NCBI RefSeq assembly: GCF_037940415.1 | Contig: NZ_CP149798.1 | Coordinates: forward strand, 1,918,501-1,982,500 | DNA from: Streptomyces sp. f51 | Lineage (GTDB): Bacteria; Actinomycetota; Actinomycetes; Streptomycetales; Streptomycetaceae | Direction: 5' to 3' | Length of the DNA stretch: 64,000 nt | Part shown: in pieces, positions 1 through 8,849 of the stretch | How positions within the stretch are numbered: the first letter of the stretch is position 1 | How the letters are laid out: every line of letters starts with the position of its first letter | The notes under the pieces: model-generated | What the model saw: the letters and a program-made list of their open reading frames with translations, nothing else | What the model was told of the DNA's origin: nothing | The model's database searches: none | Made by a program: the position numbers and the translations under genes

Positions 1-226
1 GCTCGCCGAGCTGCTGGACGACTTCGACGAGGAGATCGACGGGGACGGCGAGGAGCTGGGGTACGCGGCCGACGAGGCCTACGAGCAGCTGACCGGAGCC
101 GTCGCGCCCGCCCTCGGCATCCCGGCCGCGCCCGCCGAGCCCGAGGGCACCCCGCTCCCGTTCGAGAACGATTCGGTGATCGCGGAGCGCTACCCCAAGC
201 TGTGGGAACGGTTCAGGGAGGACTGA
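1..226 (+). CDS. C-terminal fragment of an unidentified acidic protein
   Basis: An open frame enters from the left edge (first complete codon at base 2) and stops with TGA at 224-226, giving 74 residues. The segment is strongly acidic at its start (DDFDEEIDGDGEE) and ends in RYPKLWERFRED. I see no recognisable domain, so no function is offered. Its last 37 bases overlap the tail of a convergent small gene on the other strand. Confidence 0.6.
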   Translation, partial: LAELLDDFDEEIDGDGEELGYAADEAYEQLTGAVAPALGIPAAPAEPEGTPLPFENDSVIAERYPKLWERFRED

Positions 227-456
227 CGCGCGGTGTGATGCCGCGGGGCCGCGTTGGCCCGGTCCAGCGTGGACGCCGTGAGCGCCATCGGGCCGAGGAC
301 GACCGTCACCACGGCGCACACCACCGCCCACGGCCCCCGCGCCGCCGCCCGGGCACCGGACGGCTCGACGCCCCGTGCGTCCTGTCCGCCCCCGGCGCGC
401 CCCGTGTGCGCCCCGCTGCCCGCGCGGCGCGCGGACCCCTTCCGACCGATCCCCAT
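190..456 (-). CDS. small single-pass membrane protein, function unknown
   Basis: This 88-residue frame starts at an ATG preceded by GGAGGCGGG at good spacing, which is the main reason to believe it. The N-terminal half is Gly/Arg/Ala-rich and likely cytoplasmic. It is followed by a hydrophobic run (WAVVCAVVTVVLGPMALTA) that looks like one membrane segment, then a short polar tail. It lies downstream of, and on the same strand as, the amidase, and converges with the left-edge gene, overlapping its last 37 bases tail to tail. No family was recognised. The frame could be spurious in such GC-rich DNA; the ribosome site and the membrane segment argue for it. Confidence 0.5.
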   Translation of the reverse strand: MGIGRKGSARRAGSGAHTGRAGGGQDARGVEPSGARAAARGPWAVVCAVVTVVLGPMALTASTLDRANAAPRHHTARQSSLNRSHSLG

Positions 457-577
457 GGTCCCGCCTCCGGTCAGCCCGTACGACGCCGTGCGGCGCCGTA
501 CGGGGACCGTAGGGCGCCCGGCTCGGGGGACCCTGTGAGCCGCCGGAGATGCACCTGTGACGGGCGGCGCCGGGCGC

Positions 578-1516
578 TCAGCGGCCCTGGTAGCGGGCCG
601 CCAGTTCACGGATCTCGGGGAGGCGGGCACTGAGGGCGGCGCCCGGGCACCGGGTCATGAAGGCCGCGTCGTGGCCGGAGACGGTGGAGAGGACGACGGC
701 GGTGCCCGCCGCGAAACGGCTGAGGCTGTTGCTGGAGACGAGCCGGACCGTGCCCCGCGGATCCACCCCGGCGAGCCCGAGCTTCCAGGCCACGAGACGG
801 GCGATCGCGTCGGTCATCGCCTTCGGCACCGGTGATCCGGCCGTGAACGTGCCGATGGCGGCGATCCCGGTGGTGCGGTGGTTGAAGCCCTGCGTGTGCG
901 CCCCGGTGACGGGCCGGCCGACCCCGCCCGCGCGGCCTTCGTAGATCGTGCCGCAGCGGTCGACGAGGAAGTTGTAACCGATGTCGTCCCAGTCCTTGGC
1001 ACCCGTCTGGCCGGTGTACACGTCACGGATGATCCGGGGCACGTCCGCGCAGTCGTAGCCGTTCGGCGAGTCGGTGTGATGGATGAAGACCGCCACCACG
1101 CGGTCGTCGTAGCGGGGCGGGGGCTGCTCGCGGGCCGTGGTCGCGTCGAGCCATTTCGACCGCGGCACGATGGGGGGCACGGCCACGGGCCGCGGGACGG
1201 TGATCCGGGCCTCGACCGGGGGCGGGGCGGTGCGGCGCGCCGTCGTACGGTCCACTCCGGTCGCGCAGATCACCAGCGCCAGGACCGCGAGCAGGCCGGG
1301 TACGCACCCGAGGAGCACGAGGACGGGTCGCGGTATCCCGGCCGGCGCGCTCCGGCGCACGCGGGAGCGCACGGAGGCACGCGCGGCTCTCCAGGGCCCG
1401 GTACGGCTCTCGCGGGCCCTGGGGCCCGGCCGTCCGTGGCGCCCGTGCCCGGCGGGGCGGGACGCTCGTTCCCCGCTCCGTATTCGAGGCCCCCGCGGCT
1501 TCCGGAAGACACGCAT
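578..1516 (-). CDS. membrane-anchored N-acetylmuramoyl-L-alanine amidase (PGRP / Amidase_2)
   Basis: A predicted peptidoglycan amidase that cleaves the bond between N-acetylmuramic acid and L-alanine. The 312-residue protein has a basic cytoplasmic N-terminus rich in Arg/Gly/Pro, one membrane segment (VLVLLGCVPGLLAVLALVIC), a proline-rich linker, and a C-terminal Amidase_2/PGRP domain. Zinc-ligand positions are visible: His in FIHHTDSPN, His in GHDAAFMTRCPG and the Cys of CPG. The domain also carries NFLVDRCGTIYEGR, typical of the family. I chose the ATG preceded by a GGGTGG-like site rather than the GTG 63 bases upstream. Type II (N-in) topology would place the enzyme at the cell wall. The gene is divergent from the MarP-like protease. 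Confidence 0.85.
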   Translation of the reverse strand: MRVFRKPRGPRIRSGERASRPAGHGRHGRPGPRARESRTGPWRAARASVRSRVRRSAPAGIPRPVLVLLGCVPGLLAVLALVICATGVDRTTARRTAPPPVEARITVPRPVAVPPIVPRSKWLDATTAREQPPPRYDDRVVAVFIHHTDSPNGYDCADVPRIIRDVYTGQTGAKDWDDIGYNFLVDRCGTIYEGRAGGVGRPVTGAHTQGFNHRTTGIAAIGTFTAGSPVPKAMTDAIARLVAWKLGLAGVDPRGTVRLVSSNSLSRFAAGTAVVLSTVSGHDAAFMTRCPGAALSARLPEIRELAARYQGR

Positions 1517-1702
1517 GGAGCCACCCTGACCCGGATCCGAGCGGGCCGCGATGTGTGGTGTGCCACCTGGTGGAACCATCGGGCGTGTCCGGGACGTTTC
1601 TACAGGTCCACGGGTGCGGCCGTTTCCGCGGCACGGAACGCGCGTGGCTGATCACCGGGCCCGCCCGACGCGTACTAAGGGGCCCTAGAGAAAGGCGGCT
1701 CC

Positions 1703-2887
1703 GTGGACGTACTCGACCTCCTGCTGATGCTGGTCATCCTGGTCTACGCGGCGTCCGGGTACCGCCGCGGCCTGGTGGCCGGCTGTGTCTCGCTGGCGGG
1801 CTTCGTGGGCGGCGCCGTGATCGGCGTGTGGGTGCTGCCGTGGATGATGGAGCTGGTCACGGCGGGGACCCAGGCGGCGACGGTCACGGCGGTGCTCACG
1901 GTGCTCGTGCCCGCCGTGGTGGGCCACGAGCTGGCCGGGCGGCTGGCGCTGAAGCTGCGCCGCGAGCTGGACCAGGGACCGCTGCGGGTGGCCGACGGGA
2001 TCGGCGGGGCCGCCGCGAACACCCTGGCCGTGCTGCTGGTGGCGTGGGTGGCGGCGAGCGTCCTGGGCGCGTCCTCCTCGACGGTGGTGACGCAGTCGAT
2101 CCGCAACTCGGCGCTGCTGGGCGCCGTGCAGAACTCGATGCCGGAGACCACGCCGACCTGGTTCTCGCGCGCGACCTCTGCCCTCACGGAGGCGGGCTTC
2201 CCGCAGGTCTTCAACCCCTTCGAGAACGAACCGACGGCCGGGGTCGCCAAGCCCTCAGGGGACAGTGTCACGCCCGCCGCGACGAACGCGGCCAAGGTGA
2301 GCACCGTGAAGGTCGAGGGCGCCTCGGGCAACCAGGGCCGGGAGGGCAGCGGCTTCGTCTACGCCCCGCACCGCGTGATGACCAACGCGCACGTGGTGGC
2401 CGGCATCGACCGGCCGACCGTGCGCGTCGGCGGGGTCAGCCGCCCGTACCAGGCGCGGGTGGTCCTCTTCGATCCGCAGAAGGACGTCGCCGTCCTGTAC
2501 GTGCCGGCGCTGCGGGCCCCGGTCCTCCACTTCGACGGGGTCGCCTCGCGCGGGGACTCCGCCGTGGTCGCGGGATACCCGCAGGACGGCGGTCTCGACC
2601 TCCAGGCGGCCACCGTCGCGAGCCGCATCAACGCGACGGGCCAGAACATCTACAACTCCGGCACGGTCACCCGCGAGATCTACTCGATCCGCTCGACCGT
2701 CCGGCCGGGCAACTCCGGCGGCCCGCTCCTGACCACCGACGGCAAGGTCTACGGCGTGGTCTTCGCCCGCTCGACCTCGGACGACGAGACGGGGTACGTC
2801 CTGACGGCGCACGAGGTCGCGAGCGACGCCCGCAAGGCGGCTCACGCCACGGCCCGCGTGGACACGGGCCACCTCGTCACCTCCTGA
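1703..2887 (+). CDS. MarP-like membrane serine protease (CvpA + trypsin-like domains)
   Basis: 394 residues. Residues 1 to about 125 carry four hydrophobic segments of the CvpA/colicin V production type. The C-terminal half is a chymotrypsin-fold protease with triad candidates His230 (TNAHVV), Asp261 (QKDVAVLY) and Ser338 (PGNSGGP). This arrangement matches MarP, the periplasmic protease of mycobacteria needed for acid and oxidative stress tolerance, which acts on peptidoglycan hydrolases. The neighbouring divergent peptidoglycan amidase would be a natural substrate candidate, but that is inference. The start is GTG after AGAAAGG; an extended upstream frame (from 1555) lacks coding character. 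Confidence 0.88.
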   Translation: MDVLDLLLMLVILVYAASGYRRGLVAGCVSLAGFVGGAVIGVWVLPWMMELVTAGTQAATVTAVLTVLVPAVVGHELAGRLALKLRRELDQGPLRVADGIGGAAANTLAVLLVAWVAASVLGASSSTVVTQSIRNSALLGAVQNSMPETTPTWFSRATSALTEAGFPQVFNPFENEPTAGVAKPSGDSVTPAATNAAKVSTVKVEGASGNQGREGSGFVYAPHRVMTNAHVVAGIDRPTVRVGGVSRPYQARVVLFDPQKDVAVLYVPALRAPVLHFDGVASRGDSAVVAGYPQDGGLDLQAATVASRINATGQNIYNSGTVTREIYSIRSTVRPGNSGGPLLTTDGKVYGVVFARSTSDDETGYVLTAHEVASDARKAAHATARVDTGHLVTS

Positions 2888-2945
2888 CCGCTCCGGGCCG
2901 GGGACCGGCCCGGAGCACCGGCCGCGGCCCCGGGGCGGGCTCCGG

Positions 2946-3446
2946 TCAGAGAGCGCGCCCCATCAGGATGTCGTCCACATAGGCGCCGTCCAGCAGGAAC
3001 TCGCCGGGCAGGATCCCCTCGACGACGAAGCCCTCGGACTCGTACAGCCGCCGCGCGGGGAGGTTGTGGCCGAGCACGCGCAGGGTGATGCGCCGGGCGT
3101 CCTGGCGGCGGGCCTCCTCGCACGCGGCCCGCAGCAGCGCCCGGCCCACCCCGGCGCCGCGGGCCTCGTCGGCGACGGCCAGTCCGAGGATCTGGCGCAC
3201 ATGGGCGTTGCACGCGAGCGGGGTCGGGAAGCCGAGCCGGACGTATCCGGCCGGCCGGCCGTCGAGCTCGGCGACGATGTGGTCCCGGGGGCCGAACCGC
3301 TCGCTGTAGAAGGGCTCGTACGGCGGCCTGGGGCGTGGCATGACCGCGTGCAGCGTGGACCAGGTGTCCCGGTCGATCCGGCCGAGCGCGTCCTCGTCGT
3401 CCAGGGTGGCGGTGCGTATCCGCGGAGCAGCTGACATACCGGTCAC
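2946..3446 (-). CDS. GNAT family N-acetyltransferase
   Basis: 166 residues with the GNAT fold. The acetyl-CoA binding motif A is visible as LAVADEARGAGVGRALL (R-G-x-G-x-G/A type), followed by the usual C-terminal pattern LRVLGHNLPARRLYESEGF. The substrate cannot be predicted. Two starts are possible, a GTG at 3446 and an ATG nine bases inside (3437). Neither has a clear ribosome site, so a leaderless transcript is likely. It converges with the MarP-like gene and is divergent from the TIGR01777 epimerase, 63 bp away. Confidence 0.85.
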   Translation of the reverse strand: MTGMSAAPRIRTATLDDEDALGRIDRDTWSTLHAVMPRPRPPYEPFYSERFGPRDHIVAELDGRPAGYVRLGFPTPLACNAHVRQILGLAVADEARGAGVGRALLRAACEEARRQDARRITLRVLGHNLPARRLYESEGFVVEGILPGEFLLDGAYVDDILMGRAL

Positions 3447-3509
3447 TGTACGGCCGCCGCGCTGCCGCCCCTTCCGTGAACTCGGCTGCGGCGGGGGCAG
3501 GATGGACCC

Positions 3510-4427
3510 ATGAGCGACTCACCGCTGTCCCCCGGTTCCCGCATCGTGATCGCCGGCGCGTCCGGCCTGATCGGCTCCGCGCTGGCGCGCTCGCTGAGCG
3601 CCGAGGGGCACGAGGTGGTCCGGCTCGTGCGCCGCGAGCCGCGTTCGCCGAACGAGGTCCGCTGGGACCCGCAACGGCAGCGGATCGACGCGGTGGGGCT
3701 CATCGGCTGTGCCGCGGTGGTCAACCTGGCGGGTGCCCCGGTCGCGGGGCGGCCCTGGACCCGTGCGTACAAGCGGATGATCCGGGACAGCCGGGTGCTC
3801 GGTACGGCGACGCTCGCGGAGGCGGTGGCCTCCCTCGACGAACCGCCGCGGGTCTTCGTCAACGGGAGCGCGATCGGGTTCTACGGCGACACGGGCGACC
3901 GCGCGGTGGACGAGTCCGCGCCGCCCGGGGACGGGTTCCTGCCGTCCGTCTGCGTGGAGTGGGAGGAGGCGGCCGCTCCCGCGCAGGAGGCGGGGGTGCG
4001 CACGGTGATCCCCAGGACCGGGCTCGTGGTGGCCCGCGAGGGCGGGGCGTGGGCCCGGCTGATTCCGCTGTTCAAGGCGGGGGCCGGGGGGCGGATGGGG
4101 AACGGGCGGCAGTACTGGAGCCCTATCGCGCTGCACGACGAGGTGGCCGCGATCCGCCATCTCATCGACACCGAGTCGCTGTCGGGACCGGTGAACCTGA
4201 CCGCCCCCGACCCGCTCACCAACGCCGAGATCACCGCCGCCATGGGCCGCGTCCTGCACCGCCCGACCCTCCTGACCGCCCCCGCCCCGCTGCTGCGCCT
4301 CGCCCTCGGCGACATGGCCGAGGACGTCCTGGGCAGCCAGCGCGTCCTGCCCACCCGCCTCCTGGAGTCGGGCTTCACCTTCGCCTTCCCGTCGATCGAG
4401 GCGGCCCTGCGAGCGGCGCTGGACTGA
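3510..4427 (+). CDS. TIGR01777 family epimerase / NAD-dependent short-chain oxidoreductase
   Basis: 305 residues. The N-terminal Rossmann motif GASGLIGSALARSL binds the dinucleotide. NGSAIGFYGDTGDRAVDE holds the YxxxD-like region characteristic of the YfcH/TIGR01777 group of extended SDR proteins, and the C-terminal DUF1731 region (GHMAEDVLGSQRVLPTRL-like) is present. These proteins are linked to division or chloroplast biology elsewhere, but their substrate is unknown. The ATG follows a purine-rich GGCAGGATGG site at short spacing. The gene is followed by a 750-bp stretch without genes that contains a tandem-repeat array. Confidence 0.85.
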   Translation: MSDSPLSPGSRIVIAGASGLIGSALARSLSAEGHEVVRLVRREPRSPNEVRWDPQRQRIDAVGLIGCAAVVNLAGAPVAGRPWTRAYKRMIRDSRVLGTATLAEAVASLDEPPRVFVNGSAIGFYGDTGDRAVDESAPPGDGFLPSVCVEWEEAAAPAQEAGVRTVIPRTGLVVAREGGAWARLIPLFKAGAGGRMGNGRQYWSPIALHDEVAAIRHLIDTESLSGPVNLTAPDPLTNAEITAAMGRVLHRPTLLTAPAPLLRLALGDMAEDVLGSQRVLPTRLLESGFTFAFPSIEAALRAALD

Positions 4428-4461
4428 GGACCGTTCCCGGGGGCTGCTTCGCCTCCGCCTG

Positions 4462-4750
4462 GGGAGTCCGTCCTGGGAGTGCGTCCCGGGGGGCGACCCT
4501 GGGAGTCCGTCCTGGGAGTCCGTCCTGGGAGTCCGGTCCGGGGGCGACCCTGGGAATCCGTCCTGGGAGTCCGTCCCGGGGGGCGACCCTGGGAGTCCAC
4601 CCTGGGAGTGCGTCCCGGGGGCGACCCCGGGAGTCCGTCCCGGGGGGACGCCCCGGGAGTTCGTCCCCGGGGTTCGCCCCTGGAGCCCGTCCTGGGGGTT
4701 CGACCCCGGGGGTTCGACCCCGGAGCACGTCCCGGAAGTCCGTCCCGGCG
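4462..4750. repeat. 13-bp tandem repeat array, about 22 imperfect copies
   Basis: Successive units begin at roughly 4462, 4475, 4488, 4501, 4514, 4527, 4540, 4552, 4565 and so on to 4746, a spacing of 12-14 and almost always 13 bases. The commonest unit is GGGAGTCCGTCCT. Variants are GGGAGTGCGTCCC, GGGGCGACCCT and, near the right end, GGGGGTTCGACCCC. A 39-base higher-order pattern (three units) recurs in the middle. Because 13 is not a multiple of three and copies carry indels, the array is not coding despite open frames on both strands. It lies between two genes read in the same direction. Confidence 0.9.
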
Positions 4751-5174
4751 GCTCCCCCCTCCGGGTGGCCAGCTCGCCGACGGACCCGGCGTCATCGAGG
4801 GCTGCTCCCCCGGGTGAACGACTCTTCCCGGTACCCCGGACGGGCCGGTTTCCGGCGGATCCGCCGGAACGGACGCGCCTCCGGCCGGTGCGCGGGCCTC
4901 CGGCGCCGGAACGGGCCCCGAGGGCCCCGGTCGCACGGGCTCATCGAGGGCGCCGTCGCCCCGCACCGGGCTGCCCGAGGCGCCGGGGGCCGGCCCCCGG
5001 CGAGACCGATCACCCCGCCGGACGGCACATGCACCCCCCATGCCCCCGTGCACGGCCGCCGCGCGGCTTCCCCCGTGCGGCCGAACCTCGCACCCTCGTT
5101 CCGAACTCGGGCATTCCAGAAGCGTGTTGGGGGCATGACGTCCCCACCGGCCGCGCAACCTCGAGGAGGGGCAC
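4751..5174. other. geneless GC-rich spacer with two perfect palindromes
   Basis: Between the repeat array and the FAD oxidoreductase I see no convincing gene. The stretch has a perfect 20-bp palindrome at 4850-4869 (TTCCGGCGGA and its complement) and a perfect 22-bp palindrome at 4981-5002 (CGCCGGGGGCC and its complement). Both could fold as hairpins and end transcription from the upstream epimerase and the array. The last 100 bases become less GC-biased and probably hold the promoter of the downstream gene; no -35/-10 pair is clear. Confidence 0.55.
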
Positions 5175-6569
5175 GTGCTAGAGCCCGCACGCCACGCCGC
5201 GCACACGGCGGAGATCACCGAAGACGTCGACGTCGTCGTCGTGGGAGCCGGTGTCGCCGGCCTCGCGGCCGCACGTCATCTGACCGGGGCGGGGTTGAGG
5301 ACCGCCGTCCTGGAGGCCGCCCCCCATGTGGGCGGCCGCATGTCCACGGAGAAGATCGACGGCTTCCGGCTGGACCGGCTCGGCCGGCTCCTGTCCACCT
5401 CGTACCCGGAACTGCGCCTCACGCCGGGCCTGGGCGGCCTCGTCCTGTGCCCGTTCACGCCCGGCGTGCTGCTGCACAGCGACGGCCATCGCCATCACAC
5501 GGGCACGCCCGGCACACCCCGGAGCGCGAGGGGCGCACTCACCACCGCGCGCGCCCTCGCGAGCGCCCCCCGGCTTCCGCTGCCCAGGCCGACGCGCGGC
5601 ACCACCCGCCCCGGACCGCTCGGCAGCCCCCTCGACCAGTCCCGTCTCGGCGCGGCCCTCGCCCGTCTCGCCTCCACTCCGCCGGAGCGCCTGCTCGCCC
5701 GCCCCGACCTCACCGCGGCGAAGTCGCTGACCGCGCGGGGGCTCCCGGCCCGTACCGTCGACGCCTTTCTGCGCCCCCTCCTCGCCGCCCTGCTGTGCGA
5801 CCCGGAGCTGACGACGTCCAGCCGCTGCGCCGACCTCGCGCTGCACTCCTTCGCCACGGGCCGGCTGTGCCTTCCCGAGGGCGGCGCGGACGCGCTCCCC
5901 GAACTGCTCGCGGCCGCGCTTCCGCCCGGCACCGTGCACACGGGCGTCGAGGTCACGTCCGTCTCCACGACCCGCGTGACGACGAAGGACCACGGCGAAC
6001 TCCGTTGCCGGGCGATCCTGTTGGCGACCGGGGCCCGCGCCGCCGCAGGGTTCCTGCCCGGGCTCCACGTCCCCGCCTTCCATCCGGTGACCGTCCTGCA
6101 CCACACCACGGACGAACCGCCGCTCACCGATCCGGCGCTGATCCTGGACGCCGACCGGAGCGGTCCGGTGGCGCACACGGCGGTCGTCAGCCAGGTCGAC
6201 CCGACCCGGGCACCGGCCGGCCGGGCGCTGATCTCCTCGACCGTGCTCGGCACACCGCCCGCCGCGGCCCACCTGGACGCCACGGTCCGCGCCCAGCTGG
6301 CCCGCCTGTACGGCACCTCGACGACCCGCTGGGAACTGCTGGCGGTCCATCACGAGCCCGAGGCCGTACCGGCGATGCCGCCACCGCACGACTCACGCCG
6401 GCCCGTACGGCTGCTCGCGGGCCTGTACGTGTGCGGCGACCACCGGGACACCAGCACGGTGCAGGGCGCGCTGCACTCGGCCAGGCGGGCCGCCCACGCC
6501 CTCCTGACGGACCTGGAGATCAGCCCGGCCGCCCCCCTGGCGGAACCCCTGGAGTCGGCCGCCGCGTAG
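5175..6569 (+). CDS. NAD(P)/FAD-dependent oxidoreductase (amine-oxidase-like)
   Basis: 464 residues. The FAD-binding Rossmann motif is near the N-terminus (VVVVGAGVAGLAAARHL, about residues 19-36), followed by GGRMST, the typical second contact with FAD. The C-terminus has the closing flavin motif GLYVCGDHRDTSTVQGALHSARRAA. The fold is that of the flavin amine oxidase / phytoene-desaturase superfamily; the substrate is unknown. The GTG start is supported by a strong GAGGAGGGG site eight bases upstream. The gene stands alone, behind a repeat-rich spacer and ahead of a triple hairpin. Confidence 0.85.
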   Translation: MLEPARHAAHTAEITEDVDVVVVGAGVAGLAAARHLTGAGLRTAVLEAAPHVGGRMSTEKIDGFRLDRLGRLLSTSYPELRLTPGLGGLVLCPFTPGVLLHSDGHRHHTGTPGTPRSARGALTTARALASAPRLPLPRPTRGTTRPGPLGSPLDQSRLGAALARLASTPPERLLARPDLTAAKSLTARGLPARTVDAFLRPLLAALLCDPELTTSSRCADLALHSFATGRLCLPEGGADALPELLAAALPPGTVHTGVEVTSVSTTRVTTKDHGELRCRAILLATGARAAAGFLPGLHVPAFHPVTVLHHTTDEPPLTDPALILDADRSGPVAHTAVVSQVDPTRAPAGRALISSTVLGTPPAAAHLDATVRAQLARLYGTSTTRWELLAVHHEPEAVPAMPPPHDSRRPVRLLAGLYVCGDHRDTSTVQGALHSARRAAHALLTDLEISPAAPLAEPLESAAA

Positions 6570-6594
6570 GCCACACCCGGACCGCCGCCCGGGG

Positions 6595-6720
6595 CCGCAA
6601 CTCCGGCTCTCCACAACGGAGTTGCGGAGCCCCATCCCTGCGGCACGGGGCTCCGGAGAGCCGGGGCCCCGTGCCACAGCCGGCAACTGCCCCTTCCCGG
6701 GGCGCCCCGCCCCGGGAAGG
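6595..6720. terminator. three consecutive strong hairpins between convergent genes
   Basis: Three separate inverted repeats follow one another. Stem one is 6595-6605 with 6617-6627 (11 bp perfect, 11-base loop). Stem two is 6642-6656 with 6661-6675 (15 bp, one G-T, 4-base loop). Stem three is 6692-6704 with 6708-6720 (13 bp perfect, 3-base loop). None has a T-run, as is usual in Streptomyces. They separate the FAD oxidoreductase (+) from the regulator (-), so bidirectional termination is the simplest role. The remaining 6721-7045 is GC-rich with no gene that I can support. Confidence 0.75.
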
Positions 6721-7045
6721 TGACTCGCAGCCGGAGGGGCTCCCGGCCCGCCCGGCAGGGCCGACCGCAGCCGGGGGTCAGCCCCCCTCGGGCCCCAACC
6801 TCCCGGGAGGTGCTCCGAACCCGCCGGCCCGGCCCTGCGGGCAGCCCCAGCCCGACGGGCAACCCCCAGCTCGACGGGCAGCCCCGGCCCGGCGGTCCCG
6901 GCACGCGCGCCGGGGAGTGGCGCGCCCCCGGCGCCCGCATTCAGCTTCCCGGTCTCCGGTTCCCCAGGCCGGAGGCCGGGGACGGACCCCCGGCCCATGT
7001 GATCCCCCGGCCCGCGTGACCCCCGACCCCGCCGGACGGACGCCC

Positions 7046-8518
7046 TCAGCTCAGCGCCGCCACCTTGTCGCGGTACCCCCGCACGGGTGCGGCGTCCTTG
7101 TACGGTTCGAGCCGTTTCTCGAAGTCCCGTACGTACTCGACGGCCCGGGCCGACCGCATCTCCGCCGCCTGCCCCGCCGCCTCCGCCCCGAGCAGACAGG
7201 CCTGGTCGAGCTCTCCGAGCCCGAGCCGCGCCGAGGCGAGCACCACCCGGCAGAACAGCCGGCTGCGCGCGTAGCCGGGCGCCCGCAGCTGGAGGGAGCG
7301 CTCGGCGTGCTGCGCCGCCGCCCGGAACTGCTGGAGGTCGCGGTGGCAGTGCCCGAACTCGTCGGCGAGCTGCGCCTCGTCGAAGTACCGGGCCCAGTGC
7401 GGGACCTCGTCGCCGGTCCTGGACGCCTCCAGCGCGCGTTCGGCCCGGACCAGGGAGGCCGTGCAGGCCCGCACCTCGCCGAGCACCCCGTGGCCGCGCG
7501 CCTCGACCGCGTGCAGCAGCGCCTGCACGACCTGCGGCCCCCCGGTGCCGAGGCCCTGCTGCGCGACCCGGGCGAGCTGCACGGCCTCGCGCCCGTGTCC
7601 GAGGTAGACGGCCTGCCGGCTCATCGTGATGAGCACGTACGAGCCGTACACCCGGTCTCCCGCGGCCTGGGCCAGCCGCAGCGCCTGGACGAAGTACCGC
7701 TGGGCGAGTCCGTGCGCGCCGATGTCGTACGACGTCCAGCCGGCGAGCCGGGTGAGGTCGGCGGCGGCGGCGAACAGGTGCCGGCCGGTCTGCTCGCCGT
7801 AGGCACCGCGCAGCATCGGCTCGGCCTCGTGCTCCAGGTAGCGCACCAGGGCCTGGCGGGCGTGACCGCCGCCGTAGGCGTGGTCGAGGGCGCGGAAGAG
7901 TTCGCCGACCGAGCGGAGCGCGGCGATGTCCCCGCCGCTGACCCGCTGGCCGGGGCCCCGCTCGGTGCGGCCGCGCCGGGAGGCGGGTCCCCCCTGCTCC
8001 GGCGGTGCCGTGACCTTGGGCGGCACCGGACGGCCCTGGGCGGGGATGCGGGCCGGCTGCTCGCCGCGGGCGACCCGGTCGTCGGCCCGGCCGATCAGCC
8101 AGTCCCGGCTGGGCACGACGAGCCCGGCCGGGGTGAAGGCGATCTTGCGGAGCTCGGCGTGGCTGCCGGAGTCCTTGCGCCACAGGCCGCTGACGATGTC
8201 CACGGCCTCCTCAGGGGTCGCGGCGAACTCCAGCCCCGCGTAGACGGGCGCGCAGGCGTCCAGCCCGAGGTCCTGCGCGCTCAGGCGCCGCCCGAGGCGG
8301 CGCGTGAACACCTCGGCGATGAGCGCGGGGGTGGTCCCGCGCGGCTGCTGGCCCCGCAGCCACCGGGTCACCGATGTCTTGTCGTATCTCAGGTCCAGTC
8401 CGTGTTCGAGTCCGAGCTGGTCGACCCGACGGGCGAGACCTGCGTTGGAGAACCCCGCTTCTGCGATGAGCGCGGCGAGCTGTCGATTGGGCGTGCGCTG
8501 CGCGGGTCGTTCCGTCAT
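7046..8518 (-). CDS. HTH regulator with TPR-like C-terminus (NsdA-type family)
   Basis: About 490 residues. An N-terminal helix-turn-helix-like segment (LAALIAEAGFSNAGLARRV then DKTSVTRWLRGQQPRG) is followed by a Pro/Arg-rich linker and a long helical region with tetratricopeptide-like repeats (residues about 220-470). This is the layout of the Streptomyces NsdA family, whose founding member represses sporulation and antibiotic production. I do not claim it is NsdA itself. The ATG at 8518 follows AGGAGA; the frame stays open for 59 more codons upstream, but codon bias fades there. It is divergent from lipB with a 330-bp spacer that must hold both promoters. Confidence 0.75.
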   Translation of the reverse strand: MTERPAQRTPNRQLAALIAEAGFSNAGLARRVDQLGLEHGLDLRYDKTSVTRWLRGQQPRGTTPALIAEVFTRRLGRRLSAQDLGLDACAPVYAGLEFAATPEEAVDIVSGLWRKDSGSHAELRKIAFTPAGLVVPSRDWLIGRADDRVARGEQPARIPAQGRPVPPKVTAPPEQGGPASRRGRTERGPGQRVSGGDIAALRSVGELFRALDHAYGGGHARQALVRYLEHEAEPMLRGAYGEQTGRHLFAAAADLTRLAGWTSYDIGAHGLAQRYFVQALRLAQAAGDRVYGSYVLITMSRQAVYLGHGREAVQLARVAQQGLGTGGPQVVQALLHAVEARGHGVLGEVRACTASLVRAERALEASRTGDEVPHWARYFDEAQLADEFGHCHRDLQQFRAAAQHAERSLQLRAPGYARSRLFCRVVLASARLGLGELDQACLLGAEAAGQAAEMRSARAVEYVRDFEKRLEPYKDAAPVRGYRDKVAALS

Positions 8519-8849
8519 CTGCGGTGCGGTCTCCTGCCTTCGGGTCTCCAGGGGGTCTCGGGGCGGCGTGAGAACGTGCTTGCGCCTCCCCGAGGCCTCC
8601 CTGTGCCCGGATTGCCTGTGAGCAGCCCTTATGGCCTCGTGAACGGCGCGAATGTAGCGGAGCGTGAGCACGTCATCGCACACATCGACATTCATTCATC
8701 CGATCGTGTGAGGATTGGCTGTCGAGCTGACGCGGATCGGGCGGACGTACAGTGGCGTGGGCGCGCCACGGACCTGACGAAAGGTTCCTTCGCGTGCCCC
8801 GCACGGGGACCACCACGTGCCCGAGGAATCTTCGAGGGAGGCGCTTGCC

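Noticed and set aside
4694..4720. GGGTTCGACCCC motifs resembling a tRNA T-arm
   Set aside because: They are variants of the 13-bp repeat unit; no acceptor, D or anticodon stem surrounds them.
4462..4750. Repeat array considered as CRISPR
   Set aside because: Units are 13 bp and contiguous with no spacers, and no cas genes are near.
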